A DNA stretch of 64,000 nt from Fulvia fulva (taxonomy: Eukaryota; Ascomycota; Dothideomycetes; Mycosphaerellales; Mycosphaerellaceae): NCBI RefSeq assembly GCF_020509005.1, contig NC_063016.1, positions 5,518,001 through 5,582,000 on the forward strand. Reading direction: 5' to 3'. How positions within the stretch are numbered: the stretch's first letter is position 1; each line of letters begins with the position of its first letter. The position numbers were made by a program, and so were the translations under genes. The notes beneath the pieces are model-generated. The model worked only from the letters and a program-made list of their open reading frames with translations, had not been told where the DNA came from and made no database searches. This document shows, one piece after another, positions 33,551-45,219 of the stretch.

Positions 33551-33627
33551 GGTCGACGACGAGAATTACCTATACGTAGTATCGGCTACGAACCTCTCGT
33601 CTTACTACGAGAGAGCTAAGTATTCTT
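33551..33627 (+). ncRNA. Decayed copy of the HDV-like ribozyme candidate
   Basis: Same layout as 27117-27193: P1 GGTCGA with TCGGCT (33582-33587) keeps 6 bp and loses the seventh to A; P2 GAGAAT with ATTCTT (33622-33627) keeps pairing through G-U; P4 CTCTCGT with ACGAGAG is intact; the C-N-R-A motif is C-T-A-A at 33616-33619. P3 has one C-A mismatch and P1.1 is weakened. The damage is RIP-type, so this copy is probably inactive. Confidence 0.5.
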
Positions 33628-34583
33628 ACGCTAGAGCGTCGTAGGCGCGACGGGCGCGTAACGTAGGCAAAGCCGCGGCGAATAGAGGACTACTAGTAAA
33701 ACGGGTACAAAAACTATCCGACGAGCGTATACTCGTATCGGGAGCGAATCCCTCTTCTTTCTACGTATAAGAAGGGCGCGGAACCGTGGCCTATACGCTC
33801 GATAGGACACCTCTAGTATAAGTATAGAATTTTCACCTCTAGAGACCGTAAACCGAGCGGACTATAGAACAATAACTAAGCGGACTATACGACGGCGTCG
33901 AGCGGACTACGAAACAATCTAGTGTTTACTAGCGGGCAATACGGTAGGTAGGTAGATATACGACGAAGCCTATAAGAGCCTATTAAGTACCCGGTATAGG
34001 AACGAGGGTTTTACTTAACGCTCTACCTATCCCGCTATATAACGCACCTAGTCTGATATAGTAGATTACGACGAGGAAAAGACGATAGCCTAAGTAAGGA
34101 AAAGACGTATAATATAAGTAGATTAGTTCTATAATCGGGGAGGATCGAGGGTAGGGTAATAAGGAACTTTATATTAGTTAGTAGGTAGAAACGTAAGAAG
34201 TACGCTACCCGGCGTAGTGTGTGCCCCGAGTAAACCTACGAGGTATAGACGGCCGCTTTCTAGAGATAGGCTACGGTAATATAAAGGGCGTTAAAACCTA
34301 GGGCGTAGTAGATACTAGTAGCGACGGCTGATACTATCTATATAGCCTAAGAGGACGGATATATATGTCGGTCAATAGAGAGTACTAAAGGGCTTAGGCC
34401 TATAGAGGTAGATATTGGCTTAAGGAGTAAATAGGGAGGGAGGGCGTAGAGGGAAGCTTTTACTCCGGGCTAACCTCTCGAAACGAGGCTATACGGTAGT
34501 ACTAGATAAGTAGGAAAGCGCGGTTAAGACTTACTACCTTATCTCGTAGCTAGCTTACTAAATACAATTCCTTCCTTACTAGA
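33551..34583 (+). repeat. Non-coding 5' module of chimera C2
   Basis: Aligns end to end with 27117-28200 apart from RIP-type changes and at least two deletions of repeat units (one GAGCGGACTA-type and one GGAAAAGACG-type). Ends ...CTTCCTTACTAGA, where LINE A begins. Confidence 0.85.
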
Positions 34584-37560
34584 TAGTACGCTTAAGAGAC
34601 AAGGGTACTATATTGTAGTAAGAGACTTTAATATATACTACCCTTCCTAGGAAAGCCTTATATAGCCGCACCCTATAGTCGACGAAGTACTCGACTTAAT
34701 AGCGAGTAACGTAATTGCCCTTAATACTCCGAAGGACCTAGGTACCTAGAAGAGAGGGGGACTCTAAGGCCCGATCGACCTCTCCTAGATCTTAGATAGC
34801 TACTACTATATAGTAACCTACTATAGGATCGAATATAAACTCGAGGCGTCGTTAGACTATATACTAGTTAGGACCTCTATTACGATATAGATATAACGTA
34901 TACTAGCGAGAACCCCTAAGCTAAGCTAGGGAAAGGCCTACTAGGCTAATATCTAGGCGTACTTCGACGACTCTAAGAGGCTAGTCTAGATCGCGTAGTA
35001 GCAATACAATAGTAAAAACGAGATAGACAAGCTAGTCTAAGGGTTAATAGACGTAATAAGAAAAGCGACCTTACTTTACGTTCCGCTTATCTAACTAACA
35101 ATATAGTCTAAACTATACTAGACGCCGAAATATACTATAGTAGTAAGAGAAGTAAGGAGAGCCCGCCGGGTATAGACGAGTAGCTATAGCGAGGAGGCCT
35201 AGAACGTATATAGGGAGGTATACTAATAGAAGAAAGCTACAATACGGAGGGAGAAAGTAGTCGGCTAGAGAGCTATAGTAGAAGAAATCGCCGGTAAGCT
35301 AGCGAGGATATAGAAGCTAGCGAAATAGGCCCGATAGGACCCTATATAGGGCCCCTCCTTCTCTATCCTAGCGCTAAAATCGCCTAGTAGCCCGGTTAGC
35401 GACCCCGAGGCTAAGGCGCGTCTACTAGCTAGCAAGTTCTTCCCGCCCCTAGTCGAGGCTAATCTAAGCGATATAAATAGCTCTACTCCCCTAGCCCTTA
35501 TAATCGCGGTCTAATAGGAGGTGTCTAAGGGAGAAGTTACCGCTATACTTAGGAAGTTACCGGCGAAGAAAGCCCCGGGGCCGGATAGAATCCTAAACGA
35601 GCTACTAAAGAAGTGTAGAGATCAACTAGCCCTAGTAGTCGTAGTGATCTTTAACGCCTACCTATAGACCGGATACTACCCGATAGTATTTAAACAATCG
35701 ACGATAGTGGTCCTACGTAAGCCGTAGAAGGAAGACTATACGTAGGTGAAGTCGTACCGCCTAATTAGGCTCCTTAACACTCTTAGGAAGGCGCTTAAGA
35801 AGCTAGTTATGACGAGACTCTCCGAGGCGGTAGAGGAATACTCCCTACTCCCGGACACCTAGATAGGTACGCGCCTATAGCGATCGACGCTATCCGCGAT
35901 AGAACTTATTACCTCTTAGGTAAAGGCTATCTAGTATAAGAATAGGGACAAGGTAGTATCCTTACTTAGTCTAGACATATAGGGAGCCTTCGACTATAGA
36001 TTATACCCGCGGCTACTCTATATCCTAAGGTCGAAAGGACTCCCTAAGTAGCTTATTAACTTCGTACGGTCCTACCTCTAGTACCGTAGTACGTCGATCC
36101 TAGTCGGTTAGTACTAAAGTCTATTTTAAGTAGTCTATACTAGAATCCCGTAAGGCTTAACGCTAGTACCTATCCTATTCCTCTTCTTTATAGCGACGCT
36201 ACTCCTAGCCCTAGAATCCTAGAACACCGCTACGAGCGGCTTCGTAGACGATACGAACATCCTAGCGTAGTCTTCCTCGACTAAGGAGAACTGTAGGCTA
36301 CTAGAAGAGAAGCACAAGATCTACGAGGACTAGGCTAGGAGGCACGGGGCTCGGTTTGCCCTAGAAAAGTATAATCTAATATACTTTACGAGCCGGCTAC
36401 GGTTCTATAATATATAAGCTTCTATCTAGATATAGGGGTATACGACTAACCCGGTAAATCAGCTTAGGATCCTCGGACTATAGGTAGACCCGGCGCTACG
36501 GTAGAGGAAGTACGTATAGGTAATATTACGGAAAGCTAAACAGAATATAGTATTATACTAGAGACTTACTACGTCTATATAGGGGGCGGACTTTCGGTAG
36601 TTACGACTTCTATATACGGCTACTATACGGCTAGTCCTTACCTATAGTAGCTAAGTATAGTCCTTAGGCGAGAGGGCCTACCTATTAAAGGGACTCGTCG
36701 CGCCGTTAGCAAAGATCTAAAACTAATGCCTAAGGAAGGTCACCGGGGTATATAAGTCGATACTAATAAGGATACTTAAGTACGAGACCGCTATACCGCC
36801 GATCGACCTATATATCTAGGGACTACGGACCTCCTACTTAGGTAAGTCGGTATAGTACCTAGTATAGAAGGTTATCGCTAGTATAGTCGTAAGGGCCCGC
36901 GAATTAGTACTAGTGTATAAGGGTATTCGACCCGGAAACGAGCCGAACTACCGGGTAAGGGACGAATAGCTAGTAATATAATAGGAAGGTAAGAAATCTT
37001 TTATAGAGTAACTATAGAAAGAGAGGTAGAACAACTAGGGTATAGGGTATAGTAGACGCCCTTAGCTAGCGGGACAACCTAAGGAATAGTTAGCTACGAA
37101 ATCCGCGGTCAAGTACCCCCCGAAGCTTATCTAATACCGCCTTACGAGGGTATAGAGTAGTATAGTAACCTAACTATAAAGCGAATATATCGGCCTTTAG
37201 GGGTACCTATTATAGAGGAAGGTTCTAGGATACACGAATACTAGCTGCCCCTACGGCTATCGCTCCTAGAACGTACGGTACGCACTCCTCGTCTATCCGA
37301 GGTGGTCGCTAGGAAGGGGGGAGTAGATAGTAAAGGCGAGGAACCGGACGATTAGGGCACTTCTTAATAACGCTAAGGACCTACGGCGTATTACGAACTA
37401 GATACTAGAGAAGGGCTAGCTAGAATAGTACCGCCTAGTAGGAGCAGTGTAGGAAGAGAGGACACGACGTAGCGCGACGAGACCGGCTAGGAGCGGGGGC
37501 TAACGGGGTAGTGACATAGACTACGTACGTTCAGAGGGAAAGCTAAACTAGATAAGGAGT
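34584..37560 (+). pseudogene. LINE A ORF2 fragment in C2: endonuclease C-terminal part and reverse transcriptase
   Basis: Begins within the endonuclease ('L-K-R-Q-G-Y-Y-I-V-V-R-D-F-N', where G-D is changed to R-D), then 'K-A-P-G-P-D-R-I' near 35572 and the catalytic 'G-F-V-D-D-T-N-I-L-A' near 36237, here with both Asp. Stops are TAG. A typical conserved LINE A 3' UTR follows from about 37565. Confidence 0.75.
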
Positions 37561-37689
37561 AGTCGGGGGCGGGAAGGGTTTTTACCTATTCGGGTTTCCC
37601 TTTGTATATAACAATAGATATATACCTATATAGACCGGATAGGGTCCTAGAACAGGGGGATAACAAGTCTATCTATCTATCTATATACT

Positions 37690-37986
37690 CGTAGCCCTCT
37701 ACTAGGCTTTCTTACTACTAATACCGGTGCTAGTGACTAGCTTGTTTTCTGACCGGCCTTACGTACCTTACCTCCTAAAGTCTATTCGAGTAACTATTTC
37801 TTAACGGCTTCATTCTCCTTCTCGGCTATTCCGTATCGCTTTCGGTATAGCGGTTCTTAAGGTCTACCGGGTTTAATATAAATCTCGTAGTCGATACCTA
37901 GTCGGTAAGGTAGGAGTCCCTCGTAGTCCTTTACTAAGAAAGTATCTATAATGTCGTAGTATATAGGCGGAAGCTTCTCTTTAGGA
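37690..37986 (-). pseudogene. Gypsy Pol fragment just upstream of a reverse transcriptase
   Basis: About 300 bp between two LINE A tails. The minus strand reads 'L-P-P-I-Y-Y-D-I-I-D-T-F' then 'L-P-Y-R-L-G-I-D-Y-E-I' and, at the left end, 'A-P-V-L-V-V-R-K-P-S-R-G-L-R-V', the block that enters the reverse transcriptase (usually K-P-G-G-G-L-R). It differs from Gypsy-1 and Gypsy-3, so it is a further Gypsy family, broken by LINE insertions on both sides. Confidence 0.7.
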
Positions 37987-38129
37987 TTATAGATAGATAG
38001 ATTTGTCATTACCCTGTTCTAGGACCCTATCCGGCCTATATAGGTATATGTCTATTGTTATATACAAAGGGAAACCCGAATAGGTGAAAACCCTTCCCGC
38101 CCCCGACTACTCCTTATCTAGTTTAGCTT

Positions 38130-41100
38130 TCCCTCTGAACGTACGTAGTCTATGTCACTACCCCGTTAGCCCCCGCTCCTAGCCGGTCTCGTCGCGCTAC
38201 GTCGTGTCCTCTCTTCCTACACTGCTCCTACTAGGCGGTACTGTTCTAGCTAGCCCTTCTCTAGTATCTAGTTCGTAATACGCCGTAGGTCCTTAGCGTT
38301 GTTAAGAAGTGCCCTAATCGTCCGGTTCCTCGCCTTTGCTATCCACTCCCCCCTTCCTAGCGACCACCTCGGACAGACGAGGAGTACGTGCCGTACGTTC
38401 TAGGAGCGATAGCCGTAGGGGTAGCTAGTATTCGTATATCCTAGAACCTTCCTCTATAATAGGTACCCCTAGAGGCCGATGTGTTCGCTTCGTAGTTAGG
38501 TTGCTATACTACTCTATACCCTCGTAAGGCGGTAGTAGATAAGCTTCGGGGGGTGCTTAACCGCGGATTTTATAGCTGACCATTCCTTAGGTTGTCCCGC
38601 TAGCTAAGGGCGTCCACTATGCCCTACAACCTGGTTGTTCTACCTCTCTTTCTATAGTTGCTCTACAAACGATTTCTTACCTTCCTATTATATTACTAGC
38701 TGTTCGTCCCTTGCCCGGTAGTTCGGCTCGTTTCCGGGTCGAATGCCCCTATACGCTAGTACTAATTCGCGGGCCCTTACGACTATACTAGCGATGACCT
38801 TCTGTACTAGGTACTGTGCCGACTTGCCTAAGTAGGAGGTCCGTAGTCCCTAGATATATAGGTCGATCGGCGGTATAGCGGTCTCGTGCTTAAGCATCCT
38901 CGTTAGTATCGACTTATATACCCCGGTGACCTTCCTTAGGCATTAGTTTTAGATCTTCGCTAACGGCGCGACGAGTCCCTTTTATAGGTAGGCCCTCTCG
39001 CCTAAGGACTGAACTTAGCTACTATAGGTAAGGACTAGCCGTATAGTAGCCGTATATAGAAGTCGTAACTACCGAAAGTCCGCCCCCTATATAGACGTAG
39101 TAAGCCTCTAGTATAATACTATATTCTGTTTAGCTTTCCGTAATATTACCTATACGTACTTCCTCTACCGTAGCGCCGGGTCTACCTATAGTCCGAGGAT
39201 CCTAAGCTGATTTGCCGGGTTAGTCGTATACCCCTATATCTAGATAGAAGCTTATATATTATAGAACCGTAGCCGGCGCGTAAAGTATATTAGATTATAC
39301 TTTTCTAGGGCAAACCGAGCCCCGTGCCTCCTAGCCTAGTCCTCGTAGATCTTGTGCTTCTCTTCTAGTAGCCTACAGTTCTCCTTAGTTAAGGAAGACT
39401 ACGCTAGGATGTTTATGTCGTCTACGAAGCCGCTCGTAGCGGTGTTCTGGGATTCTAGGGCTAGGAGTAGCGTCGCTATAAAGAAGAGGAACAGAATAGG
39501 TACTAGCGTTAAGCCTTACGGGATTCTAGTATAGACTGCTTAAAATAGGCTTCTATACTAGCCGACTAGGATCGACGTACTACGGTTTTGGAGGTAGGAC
39601 CGTACGAAGTTAATAAGCCACTTAGGGAGTCCTTTCGACCTTAGGATGTAGAGTAGCCGCGGGTATAACACGTAGTCGAAGGCTCCTAATATGTCTAGGC
39701 TAAGTAAGGAAGCCACCTTGTCCCTATTCTTATACTAGATGGCCTTTACCTAAGAGGTGATAAGTTCTATCGCGGATAGCGTCGATCGCTATAGGCGCGC
39801 ACCTATCTAGGTGTCCGGGAGTAGGGAGTGTTCCTCTACCGCCTCGGAGAGTCTCGTTATAACTAGCTTCTTAAGCGCCTTCCTAAGAGTATTAAGGAGC
39901 GCAATTGGGCGGTACGACTTCACCTACGTATAGTCTTCCTTCTGCGGCTTACGTAGGACCACTGTCGTCGATTGTTTAAAAGCTATCGGGTGGTACCCGG
40001 TCTGTAGGCAGGCGTTAAAGATCGCTACAACTGCTAGGGCTAGTTAATCTCTACACTTCTTTAGTAGCTCGTTTGGGATCCTATCCGGCCCCGGGACTTT
40101 CTTCGCCGGCAACTTCCTTAGCATAGCGGCAACTTCTCCCTCGGACACCTCCTATTAGACCGCGATGCTAGGGGCTAGGGGAGTAGAGCTGTTTATGTCG
40201 CTTAGATTAGCCTCGACTAGGGGCGGGAAGAACTTGCTAGCTAGTAGACGCGCCTTGGCCTCGGGGTCGCTAACCGGGCTACTAGGCGATTGTAGCGCTA
40301 GGATAGAGAAGGAGGGGCCCTGTGTAGGGTCCTGTCGGGCCCATTTTGCTAGCTTCTACATCCTCTCTAGCTTACCGGCAATTTCTTCTACTATAGCCCT
40401 CTAGCCGACTGCTTTCTCCCTTCGTATTATAGCTTTCTTCTGTTAGTATGCCTCTCTATATACGTTCTAGGCCTCCTCGCTTTAGCTACTCGTCTATACC
40501 CGGCGGGCTCCCCTTACTTCTCTTACTACCGTAGTGCACTCCGGCGTCTAGTATAGTTTAGACTATGTCGTTAGTTAGGTAAGCGGAACGTGAAGTAAGG
40601 TCGCTTTTCTTATTTCGTCTATTAACCCCTAGACTACTTCGTCTATCTCGTCTTCACTATTATATTGCTACTACGCGATCTAGACTAGCCTCTTAGAGTC
40701 ATCGAGGTATGCCTAGATGTTGGCCTAGTAGGCCTTTCCCTAGTTTAGCTTAGGGGTTCTCGCTAGTGTACGTTGTATCTATGTCGTAATAGAGGTCCTA
40801 ACTAGCATATAGTCTAACGACGCCTCGAGTTTATGTTCGATCCTATAGTAGGTTACCGTATAGTAGTAGCTATCTAAGATCTAGGAGAGGTCGATCGTGC
40901 CTTAGAGTCCCCCTCTCTTCTAGGTGCCTAGGTCCTTTAGGGTATTGAGGGCAATTACGTTGCTCGCCATTAAGTCGAGTACTTCGTCGGCTATAGGGTA
41001 CGGCTATATAAGGCTTTCCTAGGAAGGGTGGTGTATGTTAAAGTCTCCTACTACGATGTGGCACCCTTGTCTCTTGAGCGCACTGTCTAGGTGCCTATAG

Positions 41101-41482
41101 ACCCCTAGGTCGCGGCTAGACCTCGAGGCTAGCGGTTATATATATAGGTTGTGTATCTAGGTGCTACCTACGTGGAGGGAGGTAACATCGCCCCCGCCTT
41201 CTTCGTCTATATAGTACACTACCTCCTAGTCGGATTCTAGTATGTCCTTACTAATATAGAAGCACGTACGGGGTCTACCGTCGCCTCGTAGGCATGTCGT
41301 ATAGCCTAGTGACTTGTAGGTCGTTAGTCTCTTATAGTGCGGGTTAATCTATAGCTCCTAGATTATAAGGACGTAGTGGACGCGCAGGTCCGCCACGTGT
41401 AGGAAATAGTTCTAGACTATATCCTTGCTATAGTTAACGTTATACTAGATAATACTAAGCGTGTCGAGGCTAGTTATCGGCA
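38130..41482 (-). pseudogene. LINE A3 ORF2 (APE endonuclease and reverse transcriptase)
   Basis: Starts at the ATG near 41482 ('M-P-I-T-S-L-D-T-L-S-I-I'). Endonuclease block 'G-D-F-N' lies near 41045; RT entry 'K-V-P-G-P-D-R-I' near 40095; catalytic 'F-V-D-D-I-N-I-L-A' region near 39415. The C-terminal part is at 38300-38600. All damage is TAG and scattered missense, so the frame could be reconstructed only in silico by comparison. Short open pieces on the plus strand here are antisense shadows. Confidence 0.75.
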
Positions 41483-41489
41483 TCGACAA

Positions 41490-42750
41490 TCATTTCCTCT
41501 ATATCGTCCTATATCCTACTGCCCTGTACGTCCTAGTCTACGCCTATCGGCTATATACTAAAGGGGAGTCGGGCCTAGTTAGATTCCCTCGCCGTAGCTA
41601 GTAGAGCACGTGGCCTCCCGTACGCCCTAGGTTACGTATCCTTTATATCGTTCTCGGCCCTAGGGCGCTTATACCCGACCGCCGCTAGTTAGTTCCGGTA
41701 TAGGCTAGCCTTACGGTCACTATAGAATCTTAGGGCGACGGTTCTGTTTGTGATTGCCTTGTTTTTCGCTAGTTTCCGCTATAGGCATTCCGTACTATAC
41801 GATAGGTAGTGCCCCGGACAGTTCGCGTACCGTCTCGTAGTCGATGTATAGTCCCTAGACATATAGTCTCCTATACAGTTCGAGCAGGCCTGCTTGTTTG
41901 TGCACGTGTAGGTTTGGTGTCTATACTATTAGCATTTGAAGTATTAGAGGACACGAAAGGATAAGGAGTGCTTTTCTACTATCTTAAGGCTATATTGCTA
42001 GACTAGGCCTTGTTCTATCGCTAGATCCGCCGCTTTTGCGTCTTGTAGCTATACTATTAGCGCCGAGGCCTTCTTACCTTCTGGCCATTTCCTATAGAGC
42101 CAAGTCGCCTTCTGGATTAGAGAGTTAAGAGTGACCGGGTTGTCCTCTTAGAGAGCGCGTAGGTGACCCTAGTTAGTTAGGTCAAACTCCTTAGGCATAT
42201 CGTAGACTAGGATCGTAAATTGTTTTGTTAAGACCTTCGCTAATACCGCAACCTTAGATACCTACTATAGCTGTGCCTCTAGGTGCCTCCTAGTAGTAGC
42301 AGAGCTAGTATAGATCTATAGAGTGCCGTTAGACTATTAGTTCACTACGACCACCCCTAGTTAGTTGATTCGTTAGGCGAGCTCCTTATTCGATAGCTTC
42401 GTAACTTCGGCCTAGTCTTCCTTTGCTACAATACGGATCGTAACTGTATCGTACGTTAGGCGGGGGCCTAGTATCGATGCCGCGACCGATGCCTAGCTAT
42501 AGGGGTGTTAATTCCGGGTGGCCTTGCTAATCGCCTAAGACGTCGTCCTTATTTCTTATTGCCCTCGGTAATACGACAGTACAAGTGCCGTACGTAGCTA
42601 AGTGATCATTACCTATAGAGACCGGTAAGGGAGCTGATCGTTAGTTTCTATACTTTTTGCGTCCTCTATAAGTTGCTACTAGTTGTCTTAGGGGGGCTTC
42701 GCCTATAGGGCCGTAGGCGCCGTTAGTGCCGTAGCCTAGGCTACTATTGC
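41490..42750 (-). pseudogene. LINE A3 ORF1 (zinc-knuckle protein)
   Basis: Minus-strand reading at 41780-41960 gives 'Y-F-K-C-stop-stop-Y-R-H-Q-T-Y-T-C', consistent with C-x2-C-x4-H-x4-C, followed by 'C-S-N-C-I-G-D-Y' and 'Y-A-N-C-P-G-H-Y'. Three such knuckles are usual for Tad1/I-group ORF1. The N-terminal half is unrecognised. Confidence 0.65.
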
Positions 42751-42869
42751 CTAGGAGTTGCCTAATGTAGCTAGGCACCTCCGCGGCGTTTGGAGCTGAA
42801 GAAACAGGGTGAAGAGAGCTTCAAGCTGTCCAGATTGAATAAGGTAGAACTCCCTTAGTCCTAGGGGCA

Positions 42870-43154
42870 GTGGCCTACTTTATATATCGTTAGAATAGCC
42901 TTGATAAGAGCTTTCGAATGTGTCTTGTTTTGGCGCAGAGATCGATAAGCCTAGTTATTAATATAGTAGAGTATAGAGCGGGTATACTACTTAAGATCTC
43001 TAGAGAGGACGTAGAGAGTTACTAGAAGTAGCGCTAGTACGGCGCTAGCGGTACGCTTAGGAGGTATAGTAGTACTAAGTAGGTATCTTAGTATTAATCA
43101 AAAAAGAATTTATTATAGTAGCCGAAGACGCGCGTACGGTATAAAGGTAGAGCG
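42870..43154. other. Unassigned degenerate sequence
   Basis: 285 bases between the 5' end of LINE A3 and the target site of A4. RIP-like composition; no frame on either strand resembles a known protein. Confidence 0.4.
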
Positions 43155-43169
43155 AAGGGAGTATAATAG

Positions 43170-43812
43170 ATAGATAGATTTGTCATTCCCCTGTTCTAGG
43201 ACCCTATCCGGCCTATACAGGTATATATCTATTGTTATGTACAAAGGGAAACCCGAATAGGTGAAAACCCTTCCCGCCCCCGACTACTCCTTGTCTAGTT
43301 TAGCTTTCCCTCTGAACGTACGTAGTCTATGTCACTACCCCGTTAGCCCCCGCTCCTAGCCGGTCTCGTCGCGCTGCGTCGTGTCCTCTCTTCCTGCACT
43401 GCTCCTACTAGGCGGTACTGTTCTAGCCAGCCCTTCTCTAGTATCCAGTTCGTAATGCGCCGTAGGTCCTCAGCGTTGTTAAGAAGTGCCCCAATCGTCC
43501 GGTTCCTCGCCTTTGCTATCCACTCCCCCCTTCCTAGCGACCACCTCGGACAGACGAGGAGTGCGTGCCGTACGTTCTGGGAGCGATAGCCGCAGGGGCA
43601 GCTAGTATTCGTGTATCCTGGAACCTTCCTCTATAATAGGTACCCCTAGAGGCCGATGTGTTCGCTTTGTAGTTAGGTTGCTATACTACTCTATGCCCTC
43701 GTAAGGCGGTAGTAGATAAGCTTCGGGGGGTGCTTGACCGCGGATTTTGTAGCTGACCATTCCTTAGGTTGTCCCGCTGGCTGAGGGCGTCCACTATGCC
43801 CTACAACCTAGT
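43170..43812 (-). mobile_element. LINE family A, copy A4 (5'-truncated)
   Basis: About 640 bp, matching the last part of ORF2 and the 3' UTR of A3 (37988-38630). Bounded by a perfect 15-bp target duplication AAGGGAGTATAATAG at 43155-43169 and 43813-43827. It keeps more CA/TG than A3, so it is a younger insertion. 5' truncation is the usual outcome of target-primed reverse transcription. Confidence 0.9.
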
Positions 43813-43827
43813 AAGGGAGTATAATAG

Positions 43828-44154
43828 TATAGAGAAAGTATTATACTATAGAAAAGCTAGAAAATAGAGAAAATTTCCGATACTTATCTAAATATTATAG
43901 TTATAGACAGTATATTATTATTGCTACGGAAGACAATATAATACTTAAGGTAACTCTTCTAGAAGCTACTAGAAGAATAACAACCGTAAATAATAATATA
44001 ATAAGGTTTATAACGCTTCTAATCTAAGGCTACGTACGCGTAGCGTATCCGAGATACCTAAAAAGAGTTTCTATATAGAAGCTAGATAACCGCTCGAGTA
44101 GAGAGGTATGTACTCGTATACTCTACGTAGCGTATATATATACGTATATATATA
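43828..44154. other. AT-rich spacer, no gene seen
   Basis: AT-rich, with alternating TA/CG runs at 44130-44156 next to the pogo-1 insertion site. I see no frame or RNA. Confidence 0.4.
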
Positions 44155-44156
44155 TA

Positions 44157-44226
44157 ACGTGCTTTACTACCGAGCGGGCTATACTACCGAGCTGGCTACT
44201 TCTACTAAGAACTATACTACTTCTAC
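44157..44226 (+). repeat. pogo-1 left terminal inverted repeat
   Basis: About 70 bp: terminal ACGTG, two 17-bp units (the second with CTGG for CGGG), and an inner segment ending in CTACTTCTAC, paired with 45220-45323 on the other end. Confidence 0.88.
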
Positions 44227-44299
44227 TTTAATTACGACGGTATCTTAACACGACGACATCCTATAGAATTGTTACTAGGAGGAAAATTCCTCTTTAGAT

Positions 44300-45185
44300 T
44301 CTTCGCTATCTAGCAAGTCTACTTAATAGGTGCGTACGTTATACCCCGACTTACTATATCGCTTATAGCGTCGTAGCCTTAGTACTAGCCGAACACTATC
44401 TAGCGACTCTCTACTCACTTCCTACCTTCTAGTATCCTCTAGAGGTATCAATTACGACGCCTTATCAAAGGTTAAAGACCCTCTAGACTAAATGTACTTG
44501 CGCTTTCGTACTTTCCGCTATATAAGGGCCTCGTTAGACTTACGTAGCTTACTAATCTCGCTTCGTATAAGAGCTATCTAATACGCTATCTCTCTACTCC
44601 CTCTCTATTACCCTATTGAACGACCTTCCTCTTTCTACTACGCCTTTCTGAACCCGTAACGACGCTCTAAGACGTAATGACACCTATTATAAACCCTATC
44701 TCGTCGAAGTTATAGGTGTCCTAGTTAAGGATACTATACTTCTCCTTTATATTACGTATAAGTAAGAACTACCTCTCGATAACGTCTAGATCTTATATTA
44801 GGGCTCGCTAACGATCGTATCTACGTGTTATACGAACCTTTAGCTCACGATACCGCCTAATGAACCTGTCTGTCTAATCGAGACTAGCGGGCTTAAGACC
44901 CTTCTCTTATAGTAATGAATCGGCTATTGCTCGTACACTAGCCTTTAACAGCGGGAAACCTCTAAGATCTAGCTCGAGTATGTACTCAAGTATTACCTTC
45001 TCTTCTAGCTCTATAAGCTTCTTCGAATTGGGCTCGTAGTCACCCCGAGGAGGTCGTCTATTCAATCGATACCCTAGTATAGTTCGAGACGCGTCGTATA
45101 CCTTTATAGCAAGTCGATTCGTAATTGTCGCGTCGCGTTTCGTGGCCTGGACAGCTAAGGTCAGTTTGGCCTCGTTTGAAGACAA
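44300..45185 (-). pseudogene. Fot1/pogo transposase with deleted DDE core
   Basis: The N-terminal 92 codons are open from ATG 45185 to 44907 and carry the psq-like helix-turn-helix and the start of the CENP-B-like domain ('L-E-E-K-V-I-L-E-Y-I-L-E-L-D'). The reading continues with TAG/TAA stops to 'D-T-Y-N-F-D-E-I-G-F-I-I-G' near 44710, the first DDE motif, and 'R-R-S-R-K-R-K-V-V'. It then jumps to the C-terminal region ('S-K-L-R-K-S-N-E-A-L-I' near 44540), typical of Fot1-type tails. The second and third catalytic residues are absent, so the protein cannot be active; the intact N-terminal piece could at most bind DNA. Confidence 0.85.
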
Positions 45186-45219
45186 TATACGCTATAATAG
45201 TGGTTGTATAGCTATATCT

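Larger units (their letters stand above)
33551..37680 (+). mobile_element. Chimeric retroelement C2: the same 1.03-kb module fused to the LINE A 3' part
   Basis: The module (33551-34583) joins LINE A inside its endonuclease at a position equal to 9276 of copy A1, then runs to the LINE A 3' tail (CTATCTATCTAT). Thus the same module has been attached to a second LINE family. No clean target duplication is visible, because the tail and the left flank are both CTAT-rich. Heavily RIP-mutated, older than C1. Confidence 0.8.
37988..42869 (-). mobile_element. LINE family A, copy A3 (nearly full length, minus strand)
   Basis: Similar to A1 over its whole length: 3' tail and UTR at 37988-38130, ORF2 to about 41480, ORF1 to about 42750, and the 5' end near 42869 (CTGCCCC in element orientation). 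It keeps more CA/TG than A1 and is the best guide to family A. No clear target duplication was found. Confidence 0.85.
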
